Shown one piece after another: positions 10,093 through 17,148 of a stretch of 64,000 nucleotides of DNA. Positions within the stretch are counted from its first letter, which is position 1; the number at the start of each line of letters is the position of its first letter. Source of the stretch: an uncultured Colwellia sp. (GTDB lineage Bacteria; Pseudomonadota; Gammaproteobacteria; Enterobacterales; Alteromonadaceae); NCBI GenBank assembly GCA_913049915.1, contig CAJWZC010000001.1, positions 55,271 through 119,270 on the forward strand, written 5' to 3'. The translations under genes were made by a program, and so were the position numbers. The notes beneath the pieces were generated by a model. The model was not told the origin of the DNA, did no database searches, and saw nothing but the letters and a program-made list of their open reading frames with translations.

Positions 10093-10171
10093 GAGTGCCC
10101 TAGAGGATAATATAAAGTAAAGTCTACCGTGCTTATGAACAGACTAATATTAGAGGCTAAACTGAGATAAA

Positions 10172-10207
10172 GGTAAAATATAACGATTTTTTAAGACTAT
10201 AAACTTA
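10172..10207 (-). other. Collapsed attC-like remnant between PhzF and the 119-aa gene
   Basis: On the minus strand the stop codon of the 119-aa gene lies in GAGTAAGTTTATAG, and only about 25 bp later comes TCGTTATATTTTACC. That second piece looks like the right-hand core (GTTATAT) of the neighbouring attC-like repeats. It may be an attC that has lost its stem. The evidence is weak because only the short core remains. Confidence 0.25.
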
Positions 10208-10564
10208 CTCAAAAAAAACCCAGATTCTTTTACTGGAATTCGAGTACGAATACTTTAATTCTAATAAATGATTTGCTAAATTTACGGCATTGACATCTGT
10301 GTTTCCCCAAGCACTTTCTTCAGACCAATGCTCGGCAATATTTTTCAGGCTTTCATCATCGATTATTGATAATGTTTCAGAAAAATTAACAGACAATAAC
10401 CACAGGTTATCCGTTTGAGCAGAGCTACCACTTTTGAAACAATCGAGTAGCTCGCTGATATTATCTTTAGTAAAACGACCACCGCCAAGAACAGAATCAT
10501 CAGGAATGTCATCAGAACTTTTGAAAGCGTTATCATCTACTGCTGTAAAGAAGGTTACATCCAT
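10205..10564 (-). CDS. Unknown 119-aa cassette-type gene product
   Basis: An acidic 119-aa soluble protein (MDVTFFTAVDDNAF... ending RIWVFFE) with no signal peptide, membrane segment or motif I recognise. The segment DDSVLGGGRFTKDNISELLDCF and a Trp-rich C-terminal third are its only notable features. It starts 20 bp after the right-hand core of attC-like site A, with no room for a long promoter, as expected of an integron cassette gene. The reading frame is intact, unlike most of its neighbours. Confidence 0.65.
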   Translation of the reverse strand: MDVTFFTAVDDNAFKSSDDIPDDSVLGGGRFTKDNISELLDCFKSGSSAQTDNLWLLSVNFSETLSIIDDESLKNIAEHWSEESAWGNTDVNAVNLANHLLELKYSYSNSSKRIWVFFE

Positions 10565-10583
10565 AATCTATTCTCTATGTATT

Positions 10584-10685
10584 TATAATGCCTAGTTATG
10601 AGCTAAGTGATAGTTGACTAAAATGTGTAAGGAGATAGATCCAATCAACTGAACCATATTATTTCTTGTTTAGCCGCTTGTTACT
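10584..10685 (-). repeat. attC-like site A
   Basis: Read on the minus strand, the site opens with AGTAACAAGCGG (R''/L''-like) and closes with AGGCATTATAAA (L'/R'-like). Between these, CAGTTGA and TCAACT form a stem around a variable loop that includes CTCCTTACACATTTTA. Length (102 bp), core positions and stem wording match sites B-E in this window. The 119-aa gene begins just beyond its R' end. Confidence 0.7.
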
Positions 10686-10771
10686 ACCTTTTTTAATACT
10701 AAAACGGTTAAAGCCGATGTGATAAAGGTTAGTCCTGCGCCAATATTTAATATATTAATAAGATGAGTTTT
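10670..10771 (-). pseudogene. Remnant of a small membrane peptide gene upstream of attC A
   Basis: An open stretch of 33 codons ending LNIGAGLTFITSALTVLVLKKVVTSG and a stop lies within the first bases of attC A. It contains one hydrophobic segment. No ATG is present: the open frame begins after TAA, at a run of A residues where a start codon may have been lost by slippage. It looks like the 3' part of a former cassette gene. Confidence 0.3.
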
Positions 10772-10846
10772 TTATTGAAGTAAATTAGTGGTTTTTATAT
10801 AAAACACTTTATTAACATGGGTTTATAGCTATTAAGAGAGTAAAGT

Positions 10847-11023
10847 ATGCGTCATGAATTATCATTTGTATTGTCACTGTCCTCAGGATTAAAAAATATT
10901 ATAAGAAAAAGGCTATCTCTAGACGTTTGTATTATTAATATTAGTTCAAAAGTAGTGGTGAGGATACGAAATAAAATACTAAAACTATGCCTTTTTACTA
11001 AAAGTAAACACGCTAAGGTATAA
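10847..11023 (+). other. Gap 10686-11224 with one doubtful 58-codon ORF
   Basis: Between attC A and the second PhzF gene there are about 540 bp with no recognisable gene. The only open frame worth recording is a plus-strand ORF starting MRHELSFVLSLSSGL, with a loose GAGAG upstream. It runs against the local gene direction and resembles nothing known to me, so it may be chance. Confidence 0.2.
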
Positions 11024-11224
11024 TTTTTTCAAACTTCCATTGCAAAGATAGATCTTCCTTGACCACTACAAACGTCCTAGTAGTATGGAGATCATTAGAT
11101 AATATACTGATCAACAAAGGCAGTTGATTATTTTTTTATCTTCTTCTTAATAAACATACACAGTTATCTAGCGTTTTATATTCCATTAGCGAACAGTAAT
11201 TAGTACCTGATAAAGCAAGAACGA

Positions 11225-12016
11225 CTAAACTTGAATTGTACCTTTTAAATACTGTACGGCTTTACCTAAAAGAGAAACTTTATTATCCTCAACGTCACAT
11301 ATTATATTACCGCCACGTTTAGAAGACTGATATGCAATTAACTTAGACTTATTGAGCTTCCCAGCCCAATAAGGTGCTAAACCAGTATGAATAGAACCCG
11401 TAACGGGATCTTCATCACCACCATTCGCAGGCCAGAAATAACGAGAAACAAAGTCATAATCGTTTGATTTAGCGGTTACAACAACATCATATGGGGCGAG
11501 CTGTTTTAATAACTCATTATTTGGAACGACAGAAGTCACATCAACTTCGTTTTCATACACAACAAAGTATGCTTGATTGTTCAATAATACTTCCTTTGGG
11601 GCAATTGAAAGACCATTTAATAATGCTAATGGTATATCGCTAATATTTTCAGGTGGTCTACTCGGGAAATCCATTTTAATATAACCGTTATCCATTTTCG
11701 TAATAGATAAATTACCTACTGCTTTAGCGTAAAAACTAATATTTTTCACATCATGATTTTTAGAAAAAATAACAAATGAAGATGCTAATGTGGCATGACC
11801 ACAAAAGTCAATTTCAGTTATTGGAGAAAACCAACGAATTTCATAGTTATGAATATCGAGTTTTTTAACATACGCAGTTTCTGATAAATTATTTTCAATA
11901 GCAATGGACTGCATAAGCTCATCAGAAAGCCAATCCTTGGTAATAATTACTGCAGCTGAGTTTCCTTTAAACACCGCATCTGTGAATGCGTCAACAATAT
12001 TGATTTCTAATTCCAT
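11225..12016 (-). CDS. PhzF-family isomerase/epimerase-like protein (copy 2, cassette-type)
   Basis: Second PhzF-fold protein, about 263 aa. It shows the same landmarks: IVDAFTDAVFKGNSAAVI, IENNLSETAYV with the catalytic-type Glu, IRWFSPITEIDFCGHATLA and DPVTGSIHTGLAPYW. The ORF track begins at an upstream TTG; the ATG at 12016 (MELEINIVDAF) is preferred because GGAG lies about 12 bases before it and because the first residues then align with copy 1. It begins about 30 bp after the R' core of attC-like site B, so it sits as a cassette gene. The substrate is unknown. Confidence 0.9.
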   Translation of the reverse strand: MELEINIVDAFTDAVFKGNSAAVIITKDWLSDELMQSIAIENNLSETAYVKKLDIHNYEIRWFSPITEIDFCGHATLASSFVIFSKNHDVKNISFYAKAVGNLSITKMDNGYIKMDFPSRPPENISDIPLALLNGLSIAPKEVLLNNQAYFVVYENEVDVTSVVPNNELLKQLAPYDVVVTAKSNDYDFVSRYFWPANGGDEDPVTGSIHTGLAPYWAGKLNKSKLIAYQSSKRGGNIICDVEDNKVSLLGKAVQYLKGTIQV

Positions 12017-12047
12017 TTGAGAATATATCTCCAAAGATATATTTACT

Positions 12048-12140
12048 TTATAACGCCAAATTAAGCGGTGTAAAGCAGTTAGTTAAAATTTATGATAAAT
12101 GAAATATAGCCAACTATGTGGACTTCCCTAGGTTAACAAC
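12048..12140 (-). repeat. attC-like site B
   Basis: The minus strand reads GTTGTTAACC at the left core, then ATAGTTGGC...TAACTAACT as imperfect stem arms around ATATTTCATTTATCATAAA, ending CTTAATTTGGCGTTATAA at the right core. TTTGGCGTTATA is a typical L'/R' ending of gammaproteobacterial attC sites. The PhzF copy 2 start follows directly. Confidence 0.65.
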
Positions 12141-12305
12141 AAGACTCTATTACAAAGAAATAAATACGAACTTATGAACGAGTTTAGACTCTGATATTTA
12201 TACAAACTAGTTGTCAAATCTTTAAAAAATAGCACTGAGCGCTTAGTTAGCTACTGACTAAACTAGCTGGTTTTATCTTTGTTTTTACCCTTTTTGTTGT
12301 ATAAC

Positions 12306-12339
12306 TGAAACCAGTTTAATTGAAATTAAACTGGTTTCA
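12306..12339. repeat. Perfect 15-bp palindrome in the gap 12141-12644
   Basis: TGAAACCAGTTTAAT and ATTAAACTGGTTTCA flank the 4-nt loop TGAA. No T-run follows on either strand, so it is not a standard terminator. The remaining bases from 12141 to 12644 show no gene I can support. The region may contain the lost attC that should follow the thioesterase gene. Confidence 0.5.
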
Positions 12340-12644
12340 TGACCTGCATGAGTTGCTTTTATTTCCTGTAATTCGATGACAAGCCTCAAATATGATCGTT
12401 ATGGGTTTACTATTGATAAGCCAGTAAAGGAATTCGTTTGGTGTCATCCCAATATTTGATTACACCTTTTTGTTTCTATAAATGCAAACTTGAATAACTT
12501 ATTTTGTTAAATCAACAGCAACCTTAGAACAATACATATCAGGATCCTTTATAATATATTTGTGTGATAACTTTTATATTATCTCACTCTTTAGGGAGTC
12601 TAATTATCTGCTTAGCGTTGGTTTTAGTAACTTGTGATGAATTT

Positions 12645-13067
12645 TTATTTCGCATAAAGAACTATCTGGGTACAGCGAAAGATAGCAATTGTTTTTCCCG
12701 AGTCTTTATTTGAGACAGTAGCATCCCAAACCTGAGTTGTTTTTCCAACATGAATCGCTTGTGCAATACACTCCACCATCCCTTCTCGTGCTGTACCTAG
12801 ATGATTCGATTTTAACTCAATAGTAGTAAACCCTGTTGCATTATCAGGAAGATTGGCGAAACAACCATACCCAGCACATGTATCTGCTAAAGATACTACA
12901 CTACCAGCATGAAAATATCCGTTTGCGGAAAGTAACGATTTTTGAACTTGTAATTATGCTCTAAGTTCTCCAGGAAGTACATCAGTAACAACAATCCCAA
13001 GGTGCCCAGGCAGATTTTCAAGACCAAATTTATTGAAGAACTCAGGAGTAAATTTTGAAGAGTTCAT
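12645..13067 (-). pseudogene. PaaI-type hot-dog thioesterase gene with in-frame stop
   Basis: One frame runs from ATG (13067, ribosome site TAAGGA) to TAA at 12645 and reads as a PaaI/YbgC-like acyl-CoA thioesterase: NKFGLENLPGHLGI, then GYFHAGSVVSLADTCAGYG, FTTIELKSNHLG and a C-terminal GKTIAIFRCTQIVLY. A single TAA interrupts it at 12954-12956 (LRA-stop-LQVQ). This is most simply a nonsense mutation of a glutamine, lysine or glutamate codon. The rest of the frame is intact, so the inactivation is either recent or bypassed. The gene follows attC-like site C directly, as a cassette gene would. Confidence 0.85.
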
Positions 13068-13075
13068 AATATTCC

Positions 13076-13175
13076 TTACGCTTACATAAGCTGAAAATTA
13101 TAGTTGGCTATAAGATTTGAGGAACGAAATACAGCTAACTGTAATTTTTACATTTAATGTTCTTGTATGGATAAT
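13076..13175 (-). repeat. attC-like site C (degenerate right core)
   Basis: The minus strand contains AAAATTACAGTTAGCTGTATTTCG...TTATAGCCAACTATAATTTTC, the same stem arms as sites D and E. It then ends CAGCTTATGTAAGCGTAAGG. The expected GCGTTATA core has been shortened to GCGTAAGG, so the site is probably no longer recombinogenic. The left end is uncertain because IS110-related sequence begins nearby. Confidence 0.6.
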
Positions 13176-13199
13176 ATATCCACATTCAATGTTCTTTTT

Positions 13200-14205
13200 A
13201 AAACTATTTTAGGTAAAGTGAAGCCCAAGCTTTGGCTGCAACCAAAGTCTTTTTATACGGTAGTTCGATTGATTGCTGGCTCCTCTATTGAGAGACCGAT
13301 AACAAGGTGGAACACCGTATAAAACGCCAAGCACTAAACTCGAATAGTCAAATGGGCCTCGAGCTCGAATAGTAGACAAAGTCAGTTTATTATCAATACG
13401 TAAATTAATCAAAATGAAATTAACGTTGGTGTTGACACAGATAAAGTACAATTCGACATTTACATACGCCCATTAGATATTTATTTCGTCGTAAGTAACG
13501 ATAAAATTGTTATAAAAGAACCCATTACTGAAATCAAAAAGCTAAAACAGATAAATTGGATGTACAATTAATCACGTATTATGCAGAGGCTATTAAGCCA
13601 AGACTATCTCAGCTAAAACCGGAGCAGATATGGCTGATGAGTAATTCACTCTCTTGCAGAAGTCAGTTAATAGGTATACCAACAATGGAGAAAAGCGTCT
13701 AAAATTATGCCTAAAGCAATAATATCATCCATTAAACTGGTACTTACGGTATTAAAAATCAGTTGGATAAAATTACAAAAAAATATAGAAACATATTGAA
13801 AGCTGTTACGAATATAAAATTAAAAATGACAAAATATAGAGCGTTTCTGGTGTTAGAAATGTTGTCGCGTTTAACTTGATGAATGAAATGCCAGAGCTAG
13901 GCTATATTACTAATAAAGAAGCGTCATCCTTGCTTGATGTTGTCTCATCTAATCGTGAAAGTGGCTAGTATAAAGGTAAGCGAATAATGAGTGGACAAAT
14001 TCGAACCGCGATACACATGGTAATGATATCAGCTATTCAAGGTGATCTAACATTTAAAACACTATATTAACGATTAGTTACGGCTTTAAACCCCAAAAAA
14101 ATAGCGATAATTTCTGCATTAGGATGCTAGTTATTACGCTAAATTTTATAGCAAGAGATGGTATCTATTAGGATCCTAAAATGAATTAAAAGTTAGGATT
14201 TGATC
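13200..14205 (+). mobile_element. Decayed, internally deleted IS110-family element
   Basis: Fragments of one transposase read in order on the plus strand. First comes VGVDTDKVQFDIYIRPLDIY (from about 13413), then after a junction at about 13541 KTDKLDVQLITYYAEAIKP, and later VVAFNLMNEMPELGYITNKE followed by NRESG-stop-YKGKR. These are the DEDD (RuvC-like) N-terminal domain and the Transposase_20 C-terminal domain of IS110-family enzymes. About 40-45 codons between the first two fragments are missing, removing the expected Glu of the catalytic set. At least five stops occur in the C-terminal part. About 200 bp of non-coding sequence precedes the transposase and only about 50 bp follows it. The element lies directly after the stop codon and half-site of the membrane-protein cassette. 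Confidence 0.8.
13254..13373 (+). ncRNA. Possible bridge-RNA relic in the IS110 left end
   Basis: The non-coding 5' part of the IS110 remnant has RNA-like structure. TATACGGT (13254-13261) pairs perfectly with ACCGTATA (13314-13321) across a 52-nt interior, and the 10-mer CTCGAATAGT occurs twice (13339-13348 and 13364-13373). IS110-group elements encode a structured bridge RNA in this position, which makes the idea reasonable. No alignment to known bridge RNAs was possible, and the element is dead. Confidence 0.3.
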
Positions 14206-14208
14206 CCA

Positions 14209-14222
14209 TAGTCACTTGTTAT
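14209..14222 (-). repeat. attC left half-site overlapping the stop of the small membrane gene
   Basis: On the minus strand the gene ends GTAATATAACAAGTGAC. The TAA stop lies inside ATATAACAAG, the R''/L''-like start found in the other sites. The rest of this attC is replaced by the IS110 remnant. Confidence 0.45.
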
Positions 14223-14494
14223 ATTACAAATGCAACGATAATTGCTGTTACCGCTAATATACTGTACTCCGGCGTTCCAGTTGGTACTTTAGTCATCAGT
14301 AAAAAACAAACAAAAGCTAACGCAAATAATATAGCACTGCCAACGAATACCCCAATTAATGTATGTCCCATAATTAAACCAATAATGGCTAAAGGAATAC
14401 TAAATAGTAAGGCTGAAAAGTAAGGTTCCTTCTTCACTAAATATAATTTATATGACAGAGCTAACATCAAAAGTTTGATAATGAAAAAGAGCAT
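14219..14494 (-). CDS. Small integral membrane protein (cassette-type)
   Basis: A 91-aa protein, nearly all hydrophobic, with about three predicted membrane spans (LFFIIKLLMLALSYKLYL, LLFSIPLAIIGLIMGHTLIGVFVGSAILFALAFVCFLLM and YSILAVTAIIVAFVI). I recognise no family. It begins 14 bp after the R' core of attC-like site D with AAGG as ribosome site, and its stop codon lies inside a further attC-like half-site. It is therefore framed on both sides like a gene cassette. The frame is intact. Confidence 0.65.
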   Translation of the reverse strand: MLFFIIKLLMLALSYKLYLVKKEPYFSALLFSIPLAIIGLIMGHTLIGVFVGSAILFALAFVCFLLMTKVPTGTPEYSILAVTAIIVAFVI

Positions 14495-14508
14495 GAATAT
14501 ACCTTGTA

Positions 14509-14606
14509 ATATAACACCCTAATAAGAGGCAAATTGTAGTTGTCTATAATGTGAGCAGAGCGAAACAGCCAACTGTAATTTGTCTCGCTTAAACAGCTTA
14601 TTATAG
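14509..14606 (-). repeat. attC-like site D
   Basis: The minus strand reads TTATAATAAGCTG at the left core, stem arms AAATTACAGTTGGCTG and AGACAACTACAATTTGCC around a CGCTCTGCTCAC loop, then CTCTTATTAGGGTGTTATAT at the right core and CAAGG before the next ATG. It aligns over its whole length with site E. Confidence 0.75.
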
Positions 14607-14611
14607 ATAAA

Positions 14612-14625
14612 TTAACGCCAAATTT
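14612..14625 (-). repeat. Partial attC right end next to site D
   Basis: The minus strand AAATTTGGCGTTAAT matches the TTTGGCGTTATAA ending of site B. It lies a few bases before the left core of site D. This suggests a second attC whose gene, stem or both were lost, leaving two sites back to back. Confidence 0.35.
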
Positions 14626-14791
14626 AATATTTGTGTAATGATGATATGTCACAATCTATTATCTGTATATAAATATTACGTTCATTTCAAATTTTCTCTA
14701 GATCGTATAAGCAGAAATAGTAGTTTGTAGGGTCTTCTGCCCATTAGCCTTCAGTTTTTACCTATACAGAAGTCAATAACTGGTTGTCATT

Positions 14792-14935
14792 CTAACACCA
14801 AACTAAAACTAAATAATCGTAACTAGCACCATCATTAAAAATAATAAAAGAAGGCGTACATAACCAGTCAATGTCACGTTCAGATTTTAAGTTATTAAGG
14901 TACTGTAAATATTTTGATTTTACTAGTTGTTCAAC
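14792..14935 (-). pseudogene. Unidentified coding remnant downstream of the DUF2726 gene
   Basis: A minus-strand open stretch reads VEQLVKSKYLQYLNNLKSERDIDWL and continues CTPSFIIFNDGASYDYLVLVWC to a TAG stop. It begins right after a TGA, in a frame shifted from the DUF2726/zinc-ribbon remnant. It could be the shifted C terminus of that gene or a separate small gene. No family is recognised. Confidence 0.3.
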
Positions 14936-14948
14936 TCAGGGCGTATTT

Positions 14949-15598
14949 CTATACATCAACTTCTTGGATATATCTACACTTAGGGAAGCTACTATACGCT
15001 AAAAAATTGTTTCCCTTATTCTTGCCTTTTTGCGCAGTTTTAACAGTCAATTCAGACGAACACTTAGGACATGTTTTACTATTATCTTTTGCAGAGATAG
15101 TTAACTCTACTAAAACTTAGGGAGTAGAAAATAATTAATTTTTAATTTCATCCACTGCATAGTTAGCTAACGCCTTGAATCGATGTAGTTTTAAACGTGC
15201 AGTTTCACATGCCGATTCAACGAATTGTCATGTTTAATTTGTTTTTGCTGAGTGTGACTTTTATCATCAAGCTCAATGACTCCGATAACGGAAAGATCTT
15301 TAGGGTTGCATAGGACAAAATCAAAATGTTTGGCTGATATTTTATTAAATGTAATTTGCCACTGGCTTCGGTTAAGTCCTTTTCTTGGTTTAAGGATATC
15401 GGCGATTCTTACTTTACCAACTACAACTACTTTATCTTCACAAGCAAGTTTTAATACCCCATAAAAATATCGTTCGGCTAGTGTAAATAGTGATCCACAT
15501 AATTCATATGGTGTTACCATTTTTTTAGAACTTTTGTTCTTAGATAGGAATATGAATAATAAAATTATAACAATGATAAAGAGTACAATAAATTCCAT
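14949..15598 (-). pseudogene. Frameshifted DUF2726 / topoisomerase-type zinc-ribbon protein
   Basis: Begins as a 135-aa ORF with an N-terminal membrane anchor (FIVLFIIVIILLFIFL) and a DUF2726 nuclease-like domain (TLAERYFYGVL, FDFVLCNPKDLSVIGVIELDD). Near 15225 the frame is lost. The other frame continues ESACETARLKLHRFKALANYAVDEIKN to a stop, and beyond it TCPKCSSELTVKTAQKGKNKGNNF and FPKCRY form a C4 zinc ribbon whose third cysteine position has become Tyr (LAYSSFPKC). A full-length protein of about 215 aa was therefore broken by at least one frameshift and one nonsense change. The start follows attC-like site E by 14 bp, with AAGGTG as ribosome site. It is a cassette gene in decay. Confidence 0.85.
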
Positions 15599-15612
15599 TT
15601 GATCACCTTGAA

Positions 15613-15713
15613 ATATAACGCCTCACAAGAGGCAAATAATAGTTGGTTAAAATAAGTGACGAAGGAGCAAAAACCAACTGTTATTTGTTCAACTTTAAAA
15701 CCCTTGTTAGCTG
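15613..15713 (-). repeat. attC-like site E
   Basis: Clearest site on this strand. It opens GCTAACAAGGG, with the TAA being the stop codon of the upstream alpha/beta hydrolase. The stem arms are AAATAACAGTTGGTT and AACCAACTATTATTT (one mismatch) around TTTGCTCCTTCGTCACTTATTTT. The right end is CTCTTGTGAGGCGTTATAT. CTAAC and GTTAT sit at the base of the fold as R''/R' cores. Confidence 0.8.
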
Positions 15714-16488
15714 TTTTTACAGCAAACCAATTTATTAATAAAGTCCTGATATGCTTTTATTGCTTTGTCTTTTCTCATTGTTTCGCCATGCTCAGTATCG
15801 GGTATGATAGCCAAAACCTTAATCTGATTTGAAGAAATATTGTAAAGTTCTTTCGAGTTTTCCTCTGGAGTAGTTGAATCATCTTCACCAATTAAGAACA
15901 GTAATGGTTCTCTATATTCTTTAATGAAATCATCATTATTTATTTCTGCTAATTCAGGTGATAAATTAACTGAATAAAATAGTTTTGACCAACTAGGTAT
16001 CAAATTATTAACTAACACCAGAACTGTGCTAATGGCACCATCAAGATTTAACGCATCTATTTTTTTATTAGCTACAACATAACTTGCAACTAAAGATCCC
16101 ATTGATAAACCATGGATAGTTGTTGGTAAATTAGTAGGGAATTCACTTTTTTAAAAATCAAAAAATTCTTAATACATCAGCTCGTAAGCTAATAAGAGAT
16201 AAGTTCTCTTTTTTATCACTTACTCCCATACCTCTATAATCAAACCAAATCACATTTGCGGGTAATAATGAAAACTTATTTAATATTTTTGATGAAGCGC
16301 TAATTTTCATACCGTTAGCACTGAAAAAAACAATATTCACCAAAGCATCCTTGTTTATTAATTTAACAGGCTCTAAGCGTAATACCATCCTCAGTAGTTA
16401 AACTTACAGCTGCTACAACCGCCGAAATCTTCGCTTCAGTTAGGTCTGTTTGAATTTAAGTGATATTGAGTTTCTTCTGGTTATTCAT
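15707..16488 (-). pseudogene. Alpha/beta hydrolase gene with several lesions
   Basis: A cytoplasmic esterase-like alpha/beta hydrolase, once about 255 aa. The N terminus MNNQKKLNIT is followed by an in-frame TAA and then IQTDLTEAKISAVVAAVSLTTED. After one frameshift comes NVIWFDYRGMGVSDKKE (oxyanion/HG-region strand). After a second frameshift and a TAA comes THGLSMGSLVASY with the nucleophile elbow GLSMGS, then LLFLIGEDDSTTP with the Asp, and PDTEHGETM with the His. The catalytic residues are all still readable, but four lesions separate them. The terminal TAA lies inside the left core of attC E. The two ORF-track entries at 15707 and 16158 are pieces of this one gene. Confidence 0.85.
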
Positions 16489-16529
16489 CTTTATAAATAA
16501 ATGATTCAGCTGTATTTTTTCCGTTTGAA

Positions 16530-16545
16530 GCGCTTGTTATAAACC
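16530..16545 (-). repeat. attC left half-site downstream of the lipoprotein gene
   Basis: The minus strand GGTTTATAACAAGCGC follows the lipoprotein stop by 1-2 bp and matches the R''/L'' start TAACAAGC of the other sites. The stem and right core are missing: the alpha/beta hydrolase start lies only about 40 bp further on. Confidence 0.5.
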
Positions 16546-16546
16546 T

Positions 16547-16906
16547 TTAAACACTACAGTCATCTTTGACATATAGTTCTTCATAATCGTTACTATCGGG
16601 TGCAGTAAAATCTATGTTCTCGGCAATTTTTTCATTCGCTTTATCAATAGTAAACACATGTATATTTCACATCGGATCGACACATAGCCGAGGAGAATAA
16701 AGTTCGTCGATACGACCGCAACTTTCGGATTTAATTTCTATATTTGCGTCTAACAAATAACTTCTAGTTTCTAAAATAGTTAAAGTATTTCCCTGACACA
16801 TTATCTCACCTGTACTTATATATATTTCGACATCATTATTTACATCAGATTTATCACAACCACTGAGAATAATGAATAGTAGTAAAATTAAATAAGTTAT
16901 TTTCAT
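16547..16906 (-). pseudogene. Small lipoprotein gene with in-frame TGA
   Basis: From ATG 16906 (ribosome site GGAAG five bases upstream) the frame encodes a lipoprotein signal peptide MKITYLILLLFIILSGC with lipobox LSGC, followed by SDVNNDVEIYISTGEIMCQGN and more cysteines. A TGA at 16667-16669 interrupts it. The same frame then stays open for 39 codons, NIHVFTIDKANEKIAENIDF through YVKDDCSV, to a TAA beside an attC half-site. One nonsense mutation in a protein of about 119 aa is the simplest reading. The upstream in-frame ATG (16918) has poorer spacing. Function unknown. Confidence 0.7.
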
Positions 16907-16930
16907 TGAGTCTTCCATAACTTTATTAAG

Positions 16931-17148
16931 GTTTATAACAGTTTAATATGAGGAAAAATTCCTTCTTTATACAAGGTGAGATTAATCGTCCATAATTTGA
17001 TAACATCAAGAGGTTACTTTATTATTATTTTATAATCAAAAAGTTAAAAATAAATAATAAAGTGGTTGATGTATTAAAGAAGGAGATTTTCCTGCTTTCT
17101 TGTAGAAATAAGGGATTTAACAATTACTGTGTATAAATACAGTAATTG
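16931..17148. repeat. Boundary region: GTTATAAAC core, large imperfect inverted repeat and hairpin
   Basis: Upstream of the lipoprotein cassette the minus strand has CTGTTATAAACC (16931-16942), a core-like site. Beyond it lies a large imperfect inverted repeat. AGGAAAAATTCCTTCTTTAT (16951-16970) pairs with ATTAAAGAAGGAGATTTTCCT (17073-17093), and an inner arm containing ACATCAA...CTTTATTATT pairs with AATAATAAAG...TTGATGT. A perfect 10-bp hairpin CAATTACTGT/ACAGTAATTG follows at 17121-17148. No gene is seen from 16919 to 17340. Confidence 0.45.

Noticed and set aside
13209-13451. Minus-strand 80-aa ORF in the track
   Set aside because: It lies across the non-coding left end and first codons of the IS110 relic, whose plus-strand reading is clearly homologous to transposases.
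14914-15120. Plus-strand 68-aa ORF with hydrophobic text
   Set aside because: It is antisense to the zinc-ribbon part of the DUF2726 pseudogene.
10584-15713. Regularly spaced repeats as a CRISPR array
   Set aside because: Repeats are about 100 bp, imperfect and separated by whole genes of different sizes; no short identical repeats or uniform spacers.
16667-16669. TGA as a selenocysteine codon
   Set aside because: No SECIS-like hairpin was seen just downstream and the neighbouring genes carry similar nonsense mutations, so decay is the simpler explanation.
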